49,588 nucleotides of DNA from Halieaceae bacterium UBA5085 (lineage in GTDB: Bacteria; Pseudomonadota; Gammaproteobacteria; Pseudomonadales; Halieaceae): contig DIAF01000012.1 in NCBI GenBank assembly GCA_002414665.1, forward strand, positions 12,219 through 61,806, given 5' to 3'. This document shows positions 7,594-14,975 of the stretch, piece after piece; within the stretch, counting starts at the first letter, position 1; each line of letters begins with the position of its first letter. The notes beneath the pieces are model-generated. The model was not told the DNA's origin, made no database searches, and saw only the letters and a list, made by a program, of their open reading frames with translations. The translations under genes and the position numbers were made by a program.

Positions 7594-8526
7594 ATGACCG
7601 TCGAGGCAGCAAAAATCGCAGGCAGTAAAATCCTTATTACGGGCCCGACCGGGCAGGTGGCGGCGCCGGTGATTGACGCCTGGGCCGGTCAGGCAGAGTT
7701 GACCGCGCTGGCACGTTTCAGCGACCCGGCGCAGCGCGCCGCGCTCGAGGGCAAAGGGGTACGCTGTGTGGCGGCAGATCTCGCCGACCGTAACAGCTTG
7801 AGCGACCTGCGGGATGACTTCGATTACGTGCTTAACTTTGCCGTGGTGAAAACAGACAGTTTCGATTACGACCTCGCGGCGAATGCGGAGGGGCTGGGGC
7901 GGCTCATGCTGCATTGCCGTGCCGCCAAGGCTTTCCTGCACCTGTCGTCGACGGCGGTCTATGAGTATGCCGGCCACGCCCCGCGGGCAGAGGATGCTCC
8001 GCTGGGCGACAACCACCGTTCCATGTTTCCTACCTACAGCATCAGCAAGATTGCCGCGGAAACCGTCTGTCGCTTTGTTGCGCACCAGTTCGGCATTCCT
8101 GCCACCATTGCGCGCCTCAGCGTGCCCTATGGCAACAACGGAGGCTGGCCCTGGTACCACCTGTTGATGATGGAGCAGGGGATGCCCATCGATGTGCACC
8201 CGGAACGACCGAATCTCTACAACCTGCTGCACACCGATGACTACATCGAGAAACTGCCCCTGCTGCTGGGGGCTGCCAGCACCGATGTGACCACGGTCAA
8301 CTTCGGCGGATCGCAGGCGGTCAGCATCGAGGACTGGTGCGCATGGCTTGCGGAGCTTACCGGCCTGCAGCCGGAGTTTCGCGACAACCCCGCTGCGTTC
8401 GGCAGCCTGGCGATTGACACCGCTCGCATGCATGAACTGATTGGCCCCACCCGGGTGGACTGGCGCGAGGGGGTGCGCAACATGGTCGCCACCCTGTCGC
8501 CCCAGCTGCTGAAGCCCGGCGCCTGA
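7594..8526 (+). CDS. NAD(P)-dependent epimerase/dehydratase (extended SDR)
   Basis: A 310-residue cytosolic oxidoreductase of the extended short-chain dehydrogenase type. The nucleotide-binding ILITGPTGQVAAP (13-25) gives the GxxGxxG-like turn. The catalytic YSISK lies at 148-152 with serines in HLSSTAVYEY (116-125). The C-terminal half carries the sugar-epimerase-like LHTDDY segment. This family acts on nucleotide sugars or other secondary alcohols, and the substrate cannot be read from the sequence. The start is well supported by AAGGAG seven bases before the ATG. It stands after carbonic anhydrase and 28 bp before a tiny membrane-protein gene. Confidence 0.85.
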   Translation: MTVEAAKIAGSKILITGPTGQVAAPVIDAWAGQAELTALARFSDPAQRAALEGKGVRCVAADLADRNSLSDLRDDFDYVLNFAVVKTDSFDYDLAANAEGLGRLMLHCRAAKAFLHLSSTAVYEYAGHAPRAEDAPLGDNHRSMFPTYSISKIAAETVCRFVAHQFGIPATIARLSVPYGNNGGWPWYHLLMMEQGMPIDVHPERPNLYNLLHTDDYIEKLPLLLGAASTDVTTVNFGGSQAVSIEDWCAWLAELTGLQPEFRDNPAAFGSLAIDTARMHELIGPTRVDWREGVRNMVATLSPQLLKPGA

Positions 8527-8554
8527 GGGCCGCGGACCAGAGGAGAGGCGGCTG

Positions 8555-8731
8555 GTGACGCAATTGCTTTTGCTGCTGGTGCTGGTGTTCAGCGCCGTGG
8601 CGCTGATGGTGGTGCTGGGTGAGCGTTTTGCCCGTCCCCTGCCGCCGGAGCGTGTGCGCCAGCTGCAACGCTGGCTGTTGCCTCTGGTCGGCTTGATGCT
8701 GCTGCTGTCTCTGGCCAGCCAGTACTGGTAG
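8555..8731 (+). CDS. 58-residue two-helix membrane peptide
   Basis: A small open frame that is easily missed. GTG at 8555 is preceded by AGAGGAGAGG, a strong ribosome site at good spacing. The product has two hydrophobic stretches (LLLLLVLVFSAVALMVVL and WLLPLVGLMLLLSLA) separated by a charged loop ERFARPLPPERVRQLQR, the pattern of a helical hairpin in the inner membrane. The codons are typical of the surrounding genes. I do not recognise the family. It lies between the epimerase gene and the sulfation module, in the same direction as both; nothing in it suggests an enzyme. A role as a small membrane accessory protein is only a guess. Confidence 0.62.
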   Translation: MTQLLLLLVLVFSAVALMVVLGERFARPLPPERVRQLQRWLLPLVGLMLLLSLASQYW

Positions 8732-8825
8732 GGGTCACCCTTGAGGGTGATGCGCGGGGATCGAAAACACTGCACACTGTGCGTCGCTGATTCCAATTCG
8801 ATTTTTTACCGCGGGGACCCTGATC

Positions 8826-9941
8826 ATGTCGATGTCCGAGCTTGATGCGTTACGCAATGGCCAGCTATGGGAAGACTTCTGTGAGAGCCTGAAAAGTGCC
8901 GGTGCAGAAATCCTGGCAGAGGGTGTGCCTGCTGATGATCTCAGCATCGCGGAAGGCTATCGCTACCTTACACGCCTGTTGCGTTTGAGCCTGGAAAAAC
9001 ACCTCGAGTTCAGCGATCCAGCCTGTCCGCAGTTCTATTCCCTGTCGCACGAAACCGCCAAGATCGGCAACGACAACCCGGACAATTTCTACCAGAACTG
9101 TGCGGTAGACGGGCAGCGCAGCTACCGTATTACCGGTAATGCGGGGCAGGTGGAATACCTGAGCATTGAAACCAAGGCGGGCTCCTTCGCCGGCCAGGGC
9201 GACATGGCCCCCACCGGCCACATCACCCTCGAGGATCTGGAGCTGGGCCCTAACGGAGAATTTGAACTGCTGGTCAGCGCGACCCCGCAGCCCGGCAACT
9301 GGCTGCCCATGACCGAAGCCTCGGACAATATCCTGGTGCGGCAGACCTTTCGGGACCGCGCGCGGGAGCCCAAGCTTGAGCTGCGTATTGAGTGCCTGGA
9401 TCAGCAGGCGGCCCCGGTGCTGGATCCGGCGGGGTTCGCCCGCCAGTTGCAGCGCGTGGTGCCTTTCGTGAACGGCACCGCAGGCCTGTTCCGCAACTGG
9501 ATGCTGGGCTTTGCCGAACACATCAATGCGCTGCCACCCAATGACCAGCAGATGTGTTTGCGGGCGGGTGGCGACCCGGCAATCTACTACCACAACAGCT
9601 ACTGGCAGCTGGCCCCGGAAGAGGCGCTGCTGATTGAATTCATGCCGCCGCGGGACTGCCGGACCTGGAACTTCCAGCTGTCGAACTTCTGGATGGAGTC
9701 GCTGGACTACCGTTTCCATCGTATCCATATCAATCGCAGCAGTGCCCATTACGAAGCGGATGGCAGCGTGCGTATTGTGGTGGCGGGCCGGGATCCCGGC
9801 AGCGCGTTTCCCAACTGGCTGACGACCGCCGGTCATGATTGTGGCGCCATGTTGTTGCGCTATGTCGAGGCGTCGGACCATCCCCCGGTGCGCACGCGTG
9901 TTGTCGCGCTGGAGACATTAATCGCAGGAGAGGTGGAGTGA
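8826..9941 (+). CDS. DUF1214 domain-containing protein
   Basis: A 371-residue protein without signal peptide. The C-terminal half (about 250-345) has the DUF1214 pattern: Asn-rich YYHNSYWQLAPEEALLIEF, then RTWNFQLSNFWMES, then a run ending DGSVRIVVAGRDPG. DUF1214 proteins often occur beside lipid or steroid genes and sulfotransferases; their biochemical role is unknown. Here the stop overlaps the region of the sulfotransferase start, with the ribosome site CAGGAGAGG lying within this gene, so the two proteins are probably made together. The start at 8826 (MSMSEL) lies just after a T-rich stretch; a second ATG six bases downstream (8832) is an equally good alternative. A direct role in the sulfation reaction is inferred from position only. 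Confidence 0.8.
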   Translation: MSMSELDALRNGQLWEDFCESLKSAGAEILAEGVPADDLSIAEGYRYLTRLLRLSLEKHLEFSDPACPQFYSLSHETAKIGNDNPDNFYQNCAVDGQRSYRITGNAGQVEYLSIETKAGSFAGQGDMAPTGHITLEDLELGPNGEFELLVSATPQPGNWLPMTEASDNILVRQTFRDRAREPKLELRIECLDQQAAPVLDPAGFARQLQRVVPFVNGTAGLFRNWMLGFAEHINALPPNDQQMCLRAGGDPAIYYHNSYWQLAPEEALLIEFMPPRDCRTWNFQLSNFWMESLDYRFHRIHINRSSAHYEADGSVRIVVAGRDPGSAFPNWLTTAGHDCGAMLLRYVEASDHPPVRTRVVALETLIAGEVE

Positions 9942-9943
9942 AC

Positions 9944-11113
9944 ATGACGGAACCGGCGCTGGATGCAGATGCACTGGTCGCTGCGGCCAAGGCGGTAGAC
10001 GGGCTTGAGGACTTTGGTGACGACAGCTATCGCGAGCCATTGGAAAGGCTCCTCTGGTCGCTGGTGCACGAGGCAGATCTGAACGCAATCGGTCGCCCGG
10101 CAATGGCCCAGCGCATGCTGGATATCCTGTCGACCCGGTTGCGCGTGCAGGAGTGGCTGCGTCGCCACCCGGAAATTCGCGATGAGCAGATCGTGGAGCC
10201 GCTGGTGATCGTCGGCCTGCCCCGTACGGGGACCACGATGTTGCACCGGACGATTGCCGCTGACAATCGCATGTATGCCCCGCTTTGGTACGAGACGCGT
10301 TTTCCCTGCCCGGATCTCGATTGGGACTTCACCGCTGCAGGTGACCGCCGTATTCGCGATGCCAAGGCAGAAGTGAAAATGATGGTCGACAGCAACCCCG
10401 AGCTGCTGTCCGTACACCCGCTCGATGCCATGGAGCCGGACGAGGACATCATGCTGCTGGAGCAGTCCTTCTACAGCTTCAATATCCAGGCGCTGGCGCA
10501 TGTGCCAAGTTTTGATGCCTGGATTGAGGCGCAGGATCACACCATTGGCTACGAGTACCTGAAGCTGTTACTGCAGTTCCTGCAGTGGCAAAAGAAGCGT
10601 AGCGGCCAGCGCGGCGAGCGCTGGGCACTCAAGGCGCCACATCACCTGCACTACATGGACCTGGTGTTTCGCATCTTCCCGGATGCCCGCGTGGTACAAT
10701 CCCACCGTGACCCGGTCGAGACCATTCCATCGCTGGCCAGCATGATCGCCAATGTGTGGAAAGTGTATTCTGACTCCGCCGACCCGGTGGAAGTCGGGCG
10801 GCAGTGGGCCCGCAAGTTCGCCAAGGGCATGCAGCACACTATCGATGTGCGCCGTGAGATGGGCCCCGAGCGGTTCCTGGACCTCTGGTTCAAGGACACG
10901 GTGAGCCAGCCAATGGTGGAAATCGGCCGCGTCTACGACTTCCTCGGTATGGACCTGACCCCCGAAGCCAGTGTGGAAATGGCGCGCTGGCAGGACTCCA
11001 ACCGGCGTGAACTGCGCCCCGCACATGCCTACACACTGGACCAGTTCGGCCTGACCGAAGAGGGTCTCAAGGAGCAATTCAAGGGTTACCGGGAAGCCTT
11101 TATCCTGAAATAG
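9944..11113 (+). CDS. sulfotransferase family protein (PAPS-dependent)
   Basis: A 389-residue cytosolic enzyme of the bacterial Sulfotransfer_3 type, transferring sulfate from PAPS to an alcohol or phenol. The 5'-phosphosulfate loop is VGLPRTGTT (90-98) and the 3'-phosphate site is SHRDP (253-257) after the strand DARVV. An open frame runs 35 codons further upstream inside the DUF1214 gene, but the ATG at 9944 has GGAGAGGTGGAG before it and begins conserved sequence. A GTG at 9938 is a minor alternative. The gene is followed within about 60 bp by cysC and then sat, which make PAPS, so donor supply and use are genetically linked. The acceptor is unknown; the family's larger members act on lipids, steroids or carbohydrates. 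Confidence 0.9.
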   Translation: MTEPALDADALVAAAKAVDGLEDFGDDSYREPLERLLWSLVHEADLNAIGRPAMAQRMLDILSTRLRVQEWLRRHPEIRDEQIVEPLVIVGLPRTGTTMLHRTIAADNRMYAPLWYETRFPCPDLDWDFTAAGDRRIRDAKAEVKMMVDSNPELLSVHPLDAMEPDEDIMLLEQSFYSFNIQALAHVPSFDAWIEAQDHTIGYEYLKLLLQFLQWQKKRSGQRGERWALKAPHHLHYMDLVFRIFPDARVVQSHRDPVETIPSLASMIANVWKVYSDSADPVEVGRQWARKFAKGMQHTIDVRREMGPERFLDLWFKDTVSQPMVEIGRVYDFLGMDLTPEASVEMARWQDSNRRELRPAHAYTLDQFGLTEEGLKEQFKGYREAFILK

Positions 11114-11123
11114 CGATCAGCAT

Positions 11124-11139
11124 CGCCGGGCGCCCGGCG
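11124..11139. repeat. perfect 16-bp palindrome before cysC
   Basis: CGCCGGGCGCCCGGCG reads the same on both strands and lies in the 58-bp gap between the sulfotransferase and cysC. It is too tight for a normal hairpin loop and has no T run after it, so it is not a convincing terminator. It could be a protein-binding site or merely G+C-rich chance. Confidence 0.35.
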
Positions 11140-11171
11140 ACTAACCTGAACCACTGCACGAGAGAGTACAT

Positions 11172-11789
11172 ATGGCTGAGCAAAAAGCGACGAATGTCCA
11201 TTGGCACGAGGGTGACATCACCCGCGAACACCGCGAGAAGTTGTTGGGTCACAAAGGAGCCACGCTATGGTTCACCGGTCTGTCCGGTAGTGGCAAGAGC
11301 ACTGTGGCGGTAGAGCTTGAGGGGCGCCTGAATGAGATGGGCGTGCTCGCCTATCGGCTGGATGGTGACAATGTGCGCCTGGGGATTAACCGCAACCTCG
11401 GTTTCAGTGCGGACGACCGCACCGAGAATATCCGCCGCATCGGGGAAATCTCCAAGTTGTTTGTGGACTGCGGTATCGTCACCCTGAGCAGCTTTATCAG
11501 CCCCTACGCCAGCGATCGCAATCAGGTGCGTGAGCTGCACGAGGCGGCGGGCATGGATTTTATCGAGATCTTTGTGGATTGTTCCCTGGAGGCCGCTGAA
11601 GCGCGTGATCCCAAGGGCCTGTACAAGAAAGCGCGGGCGGGAGAAATCAAGAACTTCACGGGAATCGATGACCCTTACGAGGCCCCGTTCAAGCCCGAGG
11701 TGCATTTGCATTCGGATCAGCAAACGCTGGCCGAAGAGGTGGATACCATCATCGCCCTGCTGCGCGAGCGCGGCATTATCACGTCCTGA
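11172..11789 (+). CDS. cysC: adenylylsulfate kinase (APS kinase)
   Basis: Phosphorylates adenosine 5'-phosphosulfate with ATP to form PAPS, the donor for sulfotransferases. The 205-residue protein has the P-loop GLSGSGKST (36-44), the RLDGDNVR stretch (62-69) that holds the APS-binding Asp and Arg, and SSFISPY (106-112) of the APS-kinase family. The C-terminal half has the GLYKKARAGEIKNFTGIDDPYE pattern (about 145-165) of CysC. The length is normal for a stand-alone enzyme. It sits between the sulfotransferase and sat, a tight arrangement that favours PAPS use in sulfation. It would equally serve assimilatory reduction if a PAPS reductase exists elsewhere. Confidence 0.96.
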   Translation: MAEQKATNVHWHEGDITREHREKLLGHKGATLWFTGLSGSGKSTVAVELEGRLNEMGVLAYRLDGDNVRLGINRNLGFSADDRTENIRRIGEISKLFVDCGIVTLSSFISPYASDRNQVRELHEAAGMDFIEIFVDCSLEAAEARDPKGLYKKARAGEIKNFTGIDDPYEAPFKPEVHLHSDQQTLAEEVDTIIALLRERGIITS

Positions 11790-11815
11790 TTACCTTACCC
11801 CGAACGGAGACGAAC

Positions 11816-12997
11816 ATGATCAAGCCACACGGCTCAGACGAGCTGCAACCTCTCTACGTCGCTGACGATGCCCGTCGCGAGGCGCTGCTGAAGGAGGCGG
11901 AGCAGTTGCCCTCACTGCTGCTCAACTCAGCGGCCGCTGCCAATGCGGTCATGCTGGGCGCTGGTTACTTCAACCCGCTGAGTGGCTACATGAACCTGGC
12001 TGACAGTCTCAGTGTGGCGGAGAAGTTGCAGACCGTCGACGGCCTGTTCTGGCCGGTGCCCATTGTCAACCTGACCGAGGCAACGGACATCCAGCCCGGC
12101 ACGCGTATCGCGCTGCGCGATCCGAATACCGAGGGTAACCCGGTGCTGGCAGTGATGGAGGTGGACGCGGTGGAAGCGGTCTCCGATGCGCAGATCGACT
12201 TTATCGCCGAGAAAGTGTTCCGCACGCTGGATCCCTCGCACCCCGGCGTTGCGACCTTCAAGTCGCTCGGCCGCACCTTATTGTCCGGCCCGATTGAAGT
12301 GCTGAATTTTTCTTATTTCCCCGGCGAGTTCCCCGACACCTTCCGCACCGCCGTGGAAATTCGCGCAGAAATTGCCTCTCGCGGCTGGAACAAGGTTGTC
12401 GCCTTCCAGACCCGCAACCCCATGCACCGAGCGCACGAAGAGCTGTGCCGCATGGCGATGGAAGATCTGCATGCGGATGGCATTCTCATCCACATGCTGT
12501 TGGGCAAGCTCAAGCCGGGTGACATTCCCGCAGACGTGCGCGATGCGGCGATTCGGAAAATGGTGGATGTCTATTTCCCGCCGAACACCGTGATGGTGAC
12601 GGGTTACGGTTTCGACATGCTCTATGCGGGCCCGCGCGAGGCGGTACTGCATGCGGTCTTCCGCCAGAACTGTGGCTGCACGCACCTTATCGTGGGGCGC
12701 GACCACGCGGGCGTCGGTGACTACTATGGCGGCTTTGACGCACAGACCATATTCGACGAGGAAGTCCCAGCCGGCGCACTGGAGCTGGAAATCTACCGCG
12801 CCGACCACACGGCCTACAGCAAGAAGTTGGACCGCGTGGTTATGATGCGCGACGCTCCGGATCACAGCCCGGAGGACTTCGTGCTGCTCTCGGGTACGCG
12901 GGTGCGGGAGATGCTGGGCAACGGCATAGCCCCGCCGCCTGAGTTCTCCCGGCCGGAAGTGGCCAGGATCCTCATGGATTACTACCAGAGCCTGTAG
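11816..12997 (+). CDS. sat: sulfate adenylyltransferase (single-chain ATP sulfurylase)
   Basis: Makes APS and pyrophosphate from ATP and sulfate. The 393-residue single-chain enzyme is of the Sat/MET3 type, not the CysDN heterodimer common in gammaproteobacteria. The N-terminal PUA-like part contains GAGYFNPLSGYM (48-59). The catalytic domain has QTRNPMHRAHE (198-208; Gln198, Arg200, Asn201 and the two histidines) and GRDHAGVG (294-301). A GTRVREML motif lies near the C-terminus. It starts 26 bp after cysC and is closed by a strong hairpin. Pairing with cysC and a sulfotransferase suggests a dedicated PAPS supply; sulfate reduction is not excluded. Confidence 0.96.
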   Translation: MIKPHGSDELQPLYVADDARREALLKEAEQLPSLLLNSAAAANAVMLGAGYFNPLSGYMNLADSLSVAEKLQTVDGLFWPVPIVNLTEATDIQPGTRIALRDPNTEGNPVLAVMEVDAVEAVSDAQIDFIAEKVFRTLDPSHPGVATFKSLGRTLLSGPIEVLNFSYFPGEFPDTFRTAVEIRAEIASRGWNKVVAFQTRNPMHRAHEELCRMAMEDLHADGILIHMLLGKLKPGDIPADVRDAAIRKMVDVYFPPNTVMVTGYGFDMLYAGPREAVLHAVFRQNCGCTHLIVGRDHAGVGDYYGGFDAQTIFDEEVPAGALELEIYRADHTAYSKKLDRVVMMRDAPDHSPEDFVLLSGTRVREMLGNGIAPPPEFSRPEVARILMDYYQSL

Positions 12998-13005
12998 CCA
13001 CCACA

Positions 13006-13037
13006 GGGCCGGCGCGCCGCGCGCCGGCCCGCGCTTT
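13006..13037 (+). terminator. strong G+C-rich hairpin after sat
   Basis: GGGCCGGCGCG (13006-13016) pairs perfectly with CGCGCCGGCCC (13020-13030) around the loop CCG, followed by GCGCTTTCTCC. The 11-pair stem is very stable, but the T run is short, so it is a likely though not textbook intrinsic terminator. It lies between convergent sat and the TlpA-like gene and could work in both directions. Confidence 0.6.
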
Positions 13038-13054
13038 CTCCCCCTGGGCCTGGC

Positions 13055-13501
13055 TCATTGTTCAGCCGGGCCTGCGCTGTGCACCGTCACTGCCAGTAGT
13101 GACTCCAGTGTTTGTGGCCCGATCAGCGTATCCAGCAATTCTCCCGCCGGGTTGATGATCAGCGTGGTCGGCAGGACGTTGGGTCGGTCGAGTCCGAGCA
13201 GGGTGGCCGGGTCCTCAGCCAGCGTCGTGAACTGAACCTGCAGTGCATCCAGTTGGGCTTGTAACGCGTCGCCGGTTGCGCCGTCATAGTTCACCCCGAG
13301 CACGGTCACGTTAGCGTAGTCGCTGTCCAGAGCGTTCAGTTCCGGTATCTCCTTGATGCAGGGTTTGCACCATTCAGCCCAGTAATTGATGACCACCCAC
13401 TGGCCCCGCAGACTTTGCAGAAGGTCCGCATTGCTTTCCGGGGTGGATGGCTGGCACGCGGTCAGGGTAAACAGTAGCAGGGTCAGGCAGGCGCTTCTCA
13501 C
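13055..13501 (-). CDS. TlpA/ResA-like thioredoxin-fold lipoprotein
   Basis: A 148-residue exported thiol-disulfide protein. The N-terminus is a lipoprotein signal with lipobox LTAC (Cys16). It continues with the thioredoxin-like strand WVVINYWAEWCKPCIKEIPEL, whose redox pair is C45-x-x-C48, and the cis-Pro region NVLPTTLIINPAG later on. Such proteins act in the periplasm in disulfide reduction, for example cytochrome c maturation. The gene is alone on the minus strand, convergent with sat and divergent from the arsC-like gene, so there is no partner to define a substrate. The start ATG is followed directly by a hydrophobic signal core. Confidence 0.87.
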   Translation of the reverse strand: MRSACLTLLLFTLTACQPSTPESNADLLQSLRGQWVVINYWAEWCKPCIKEIPELNALDSDYANVTVLGVNYDGATGDALQAQLDALQVQFTTLAEDPATLLGLDRPNVLPTTLIINPAGELLDTLIGPQTLESLLAVTVHSAGPAEQ

Positions 13502-13598
13502 GTCCGGGTTGCTCCTTGTTGGTTGGCAGGATCAATGGAAAAAGGCTGGGTGGGCGCAGTATGCCACGATTGCATAGCGGCGCGATGGCCAGCCCTTT

Positions 13599-13607
13599 TG
13601 TTATAAT
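13599..13607 (+). promoter_or_regulatory. extended -10 promoter of the arsC-wrbA-sppA operon
   Basis: TGTTATAAT is a perfect TATAAT hexamer (13602-13607) with the TG extension one base upstream. No good -35 hexamer stands at 16-18 bases, as is usual for extended -10 promoters. A start near 13614 gives a short leader to the GTG at 13637. Confidence 0.68.
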
Positions 13608-13636
13608 GTACGCCTTTTGTCCCCGGGGAGTTTTCC

Positions 13637-13987
13637 GTGAGTGAGTTCCAGATTTATCACAACCCACGTTGTTCCAAGTCCCGCGCGGCGCTTGCCCTGT
13701 TGCGGGAGCACGGTATTGAGCCCGATGTGATTGCCTATCTGGATCAGCCGCCCACCGCAGCGGCGCTCAAGCGCCTGCTGAAAAGACTCGCAGTGCCGGC
13801 CAGCGGGCTGCTGCGGCGCGGGGAGCCGGAATTCAAGTCGGCGGGGTTGCATGCGGGCAGTAGCGAAGCCGACATTCTCGCCGCCATGGCAGCGCATCCC
13901 AGGTTGATTGAGCGACCGGTGGTAGTGCGCGGTGAGCACGCTGTGATTGGCCGACCCCCGGAGAACGTGCTGGCGTTGCTCGACTGA
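13637..13987 (+). CDS. arsC: arsenate reductase, glutaredoxin-dependent (ArsC type)
   Basis: A 116-residue protein of the ArsC family, which reduces arsenate to arsenite using a single active cysteine and glutathione/glutaredoxin. The N-terminal YHNPRCSKSRAAL (7-19) contains the catalytic Cys12 and the classical HNPRCSKSR signature, and the later IERPVVVRG supplies the conserved Arg. It starts at GTG 13637 after GGGGAG. The stop TGA shares a base with the ATG of wrbA. No ars operon regulator or pump is nearby; close linkage to wrbA is common in gammaproteobacteria, where the gene may serve a housekeeping thiol role. Confidence 0.9.
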   Translation: MSEFQIYHNPRCSKSRAALALLREHGIEPDVIAYLDQPPTAAALKRLLKRLAVPASGLLRRGEPEFKSAGLHAGSSEADILAAMAAHPRLIERPVVVRGEHAVIGRPPENVLALLD

Positions 13988-14592
13988 TGGCCGACCCCTA
14001 TGTACTGGTGCTGTTCTACAGCCGCCACGGCGCCACTGCGGCCATGGCCGCCCAGGTGGCGCGCGGTGTGGAGTCGATTGCCGGCATCACAGCACGGGTG
14101 CGCACGGTGCCGTCGGTATCGGCCAGCTGCGAAGCTGTTGAGGACGCGATACCCGCCGACGGCCCGCTGTATTGTGAGCTTGAGGAGCTTGGCGAGTGCG
14201 CCGGACTGGTGCTGGGCAGCCCCACGCGCTTCGGCAATATGGCCGCGCCCCTGAAGTACTTCCTGGATCAAAGTTCGGGCCTGTGGTTGAGCGGCGCATT
14301 GATCGACAAGCCGGCCGCGGTCTTCACCTCGACCTCCAGTCTGCACGGTGGGCAGGAGTCTACCCTGCTCAGTATGTTGCTGCCCCTGCTGCATCACGGC
14401 ATGGTGGCCGCAGGGCTGCCATACAGTGAACCGGGGCTGATGACGGCAACCAGTGGCGGAACGCCCTACGGTGCCTCCCACTGGGCCGGAGCCGACAACC
14501 AGAAGCGCCTCGACCCGCAGGAAGCCGCACTGTGTCGCGCACTGGGCGCTCGCGTTGCGCGACTGTCCCTGGCCCTGGGGGCTGCGCGATGA
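13987..14592 (+). CDS. wrbA: NAD(P)H:quinone oxidoreductase WrbA-type flavodoxin
   Basis: A 201-residue cytosolic flavoprotein that reduces quinones by two electrons and so protects from redox cycling. The flavodoxin-like start VLVLFYSRHGATAAMA (6-21) is the FMN phosphate-binding loop. The later stretches GSPTRFGNMAAPLKYFLD (about 77-94) and STSSLHGGQESTLLS (about 118-132) are WrbA signatures. It overlaps the arsC stop by one base and the next gene by four, so it belongs in the arsC-wrbA-DUF2069-sppA operon. Length and motifs are normal. Confidence 0.93.
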   Translation: MADPYVLVLFYSRHGATAAMAAQVARGVESIAGITARVRTVPSVSASCEAVEDAIPADGPLYCELEELGECAGLVLGSPTRFGNMAAPLKYFLDQSSGLWLSGALIDKPAAVFTSTSSLHGGQESTLLSMLLPLLHHGMVAAGLPYSEPGLMTATSGGTPYGASHWAGADNQKRLDPQEAALCRALGARVARLSLALGAAR

Positions 14593-14975
14593 CCCCTGTG
14601 CAACGCCATGGCCCGAGCCTTTGGTTGTGGCGTGCCACCTGGTTGAGCTGGGGCACCCTGTTTGGCCAGACGGCTCTTTCCCTGGCGCTCACCCAGCCGC
14701 CCTGGATTATCTGGCTGGGAAGTCTGCTGCCGTTGGCCCTGTTCGTTTACGGTATGTGGCACGACCGTCTGCGCAGCTTCATCTGGTTGTGTTTTGTGTC
14801 CCTGCTCTACTTTATCGCGCTGGTGGAGCGCCTGTTTGCAACGCCATGGGCACCGTTGCCCTGGGTCGGCATGGTCGCCGTCGTTGTACTGTTCTGCAGC
14901 GCCATGCTGTACGTGCGCTGGCGCGCCCGCGAGCTGCTTGCAGCGCGCAAAACCTCCCCGGAGTCATTGCCATGA
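14589..14975 (+). CDS. DUF2069 inner-membrane protein
   Basis: A 128-residue membrane protein with about four hydrophobic helices (beginning ATWLSWGTLFGQTAL and WIIWLGSLLPLALFVYGMW, then FIWLCFVSLLYFIALVE and WVGMVAVVVLFCSAMLYVRW). The helix pattern and the place right after wrbA fit DUF2069. The ATG at 14589 overlaps the wrbA stop (ATGA); a longer in-frame start inside wrbA was rejected because the extra residues look like shadow sequence. No function is known for the family. It overlaps the sppA start in the same 4-bp way. Confidence 0.84.
   Translation: MTPVQRHGPSLWLWRATWLSWGTLFGQTALSLALTQPPWIIWLGSLLPLALFVYGMWHDRLRSFIWLCFVSLLYFIALVERLFATPWAPLPWVGMVAVVVLFCSAMLYVRWRARELLAARKTSPESLP

Noticed and set aside
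8735..8750. Terminator candidate TCACCC-TTGA-GGGTGA after the small membrane peptide
   Set aside because: A six-pair stem without any T run; could be a chance hairpin.
7396..8796. Minus-strand open frame of about 466 codons across the epimerase region
   Set aside because: Spans the end of carbonic anhydrase, the epimerase and the peptide gene in reverse, with no motif.
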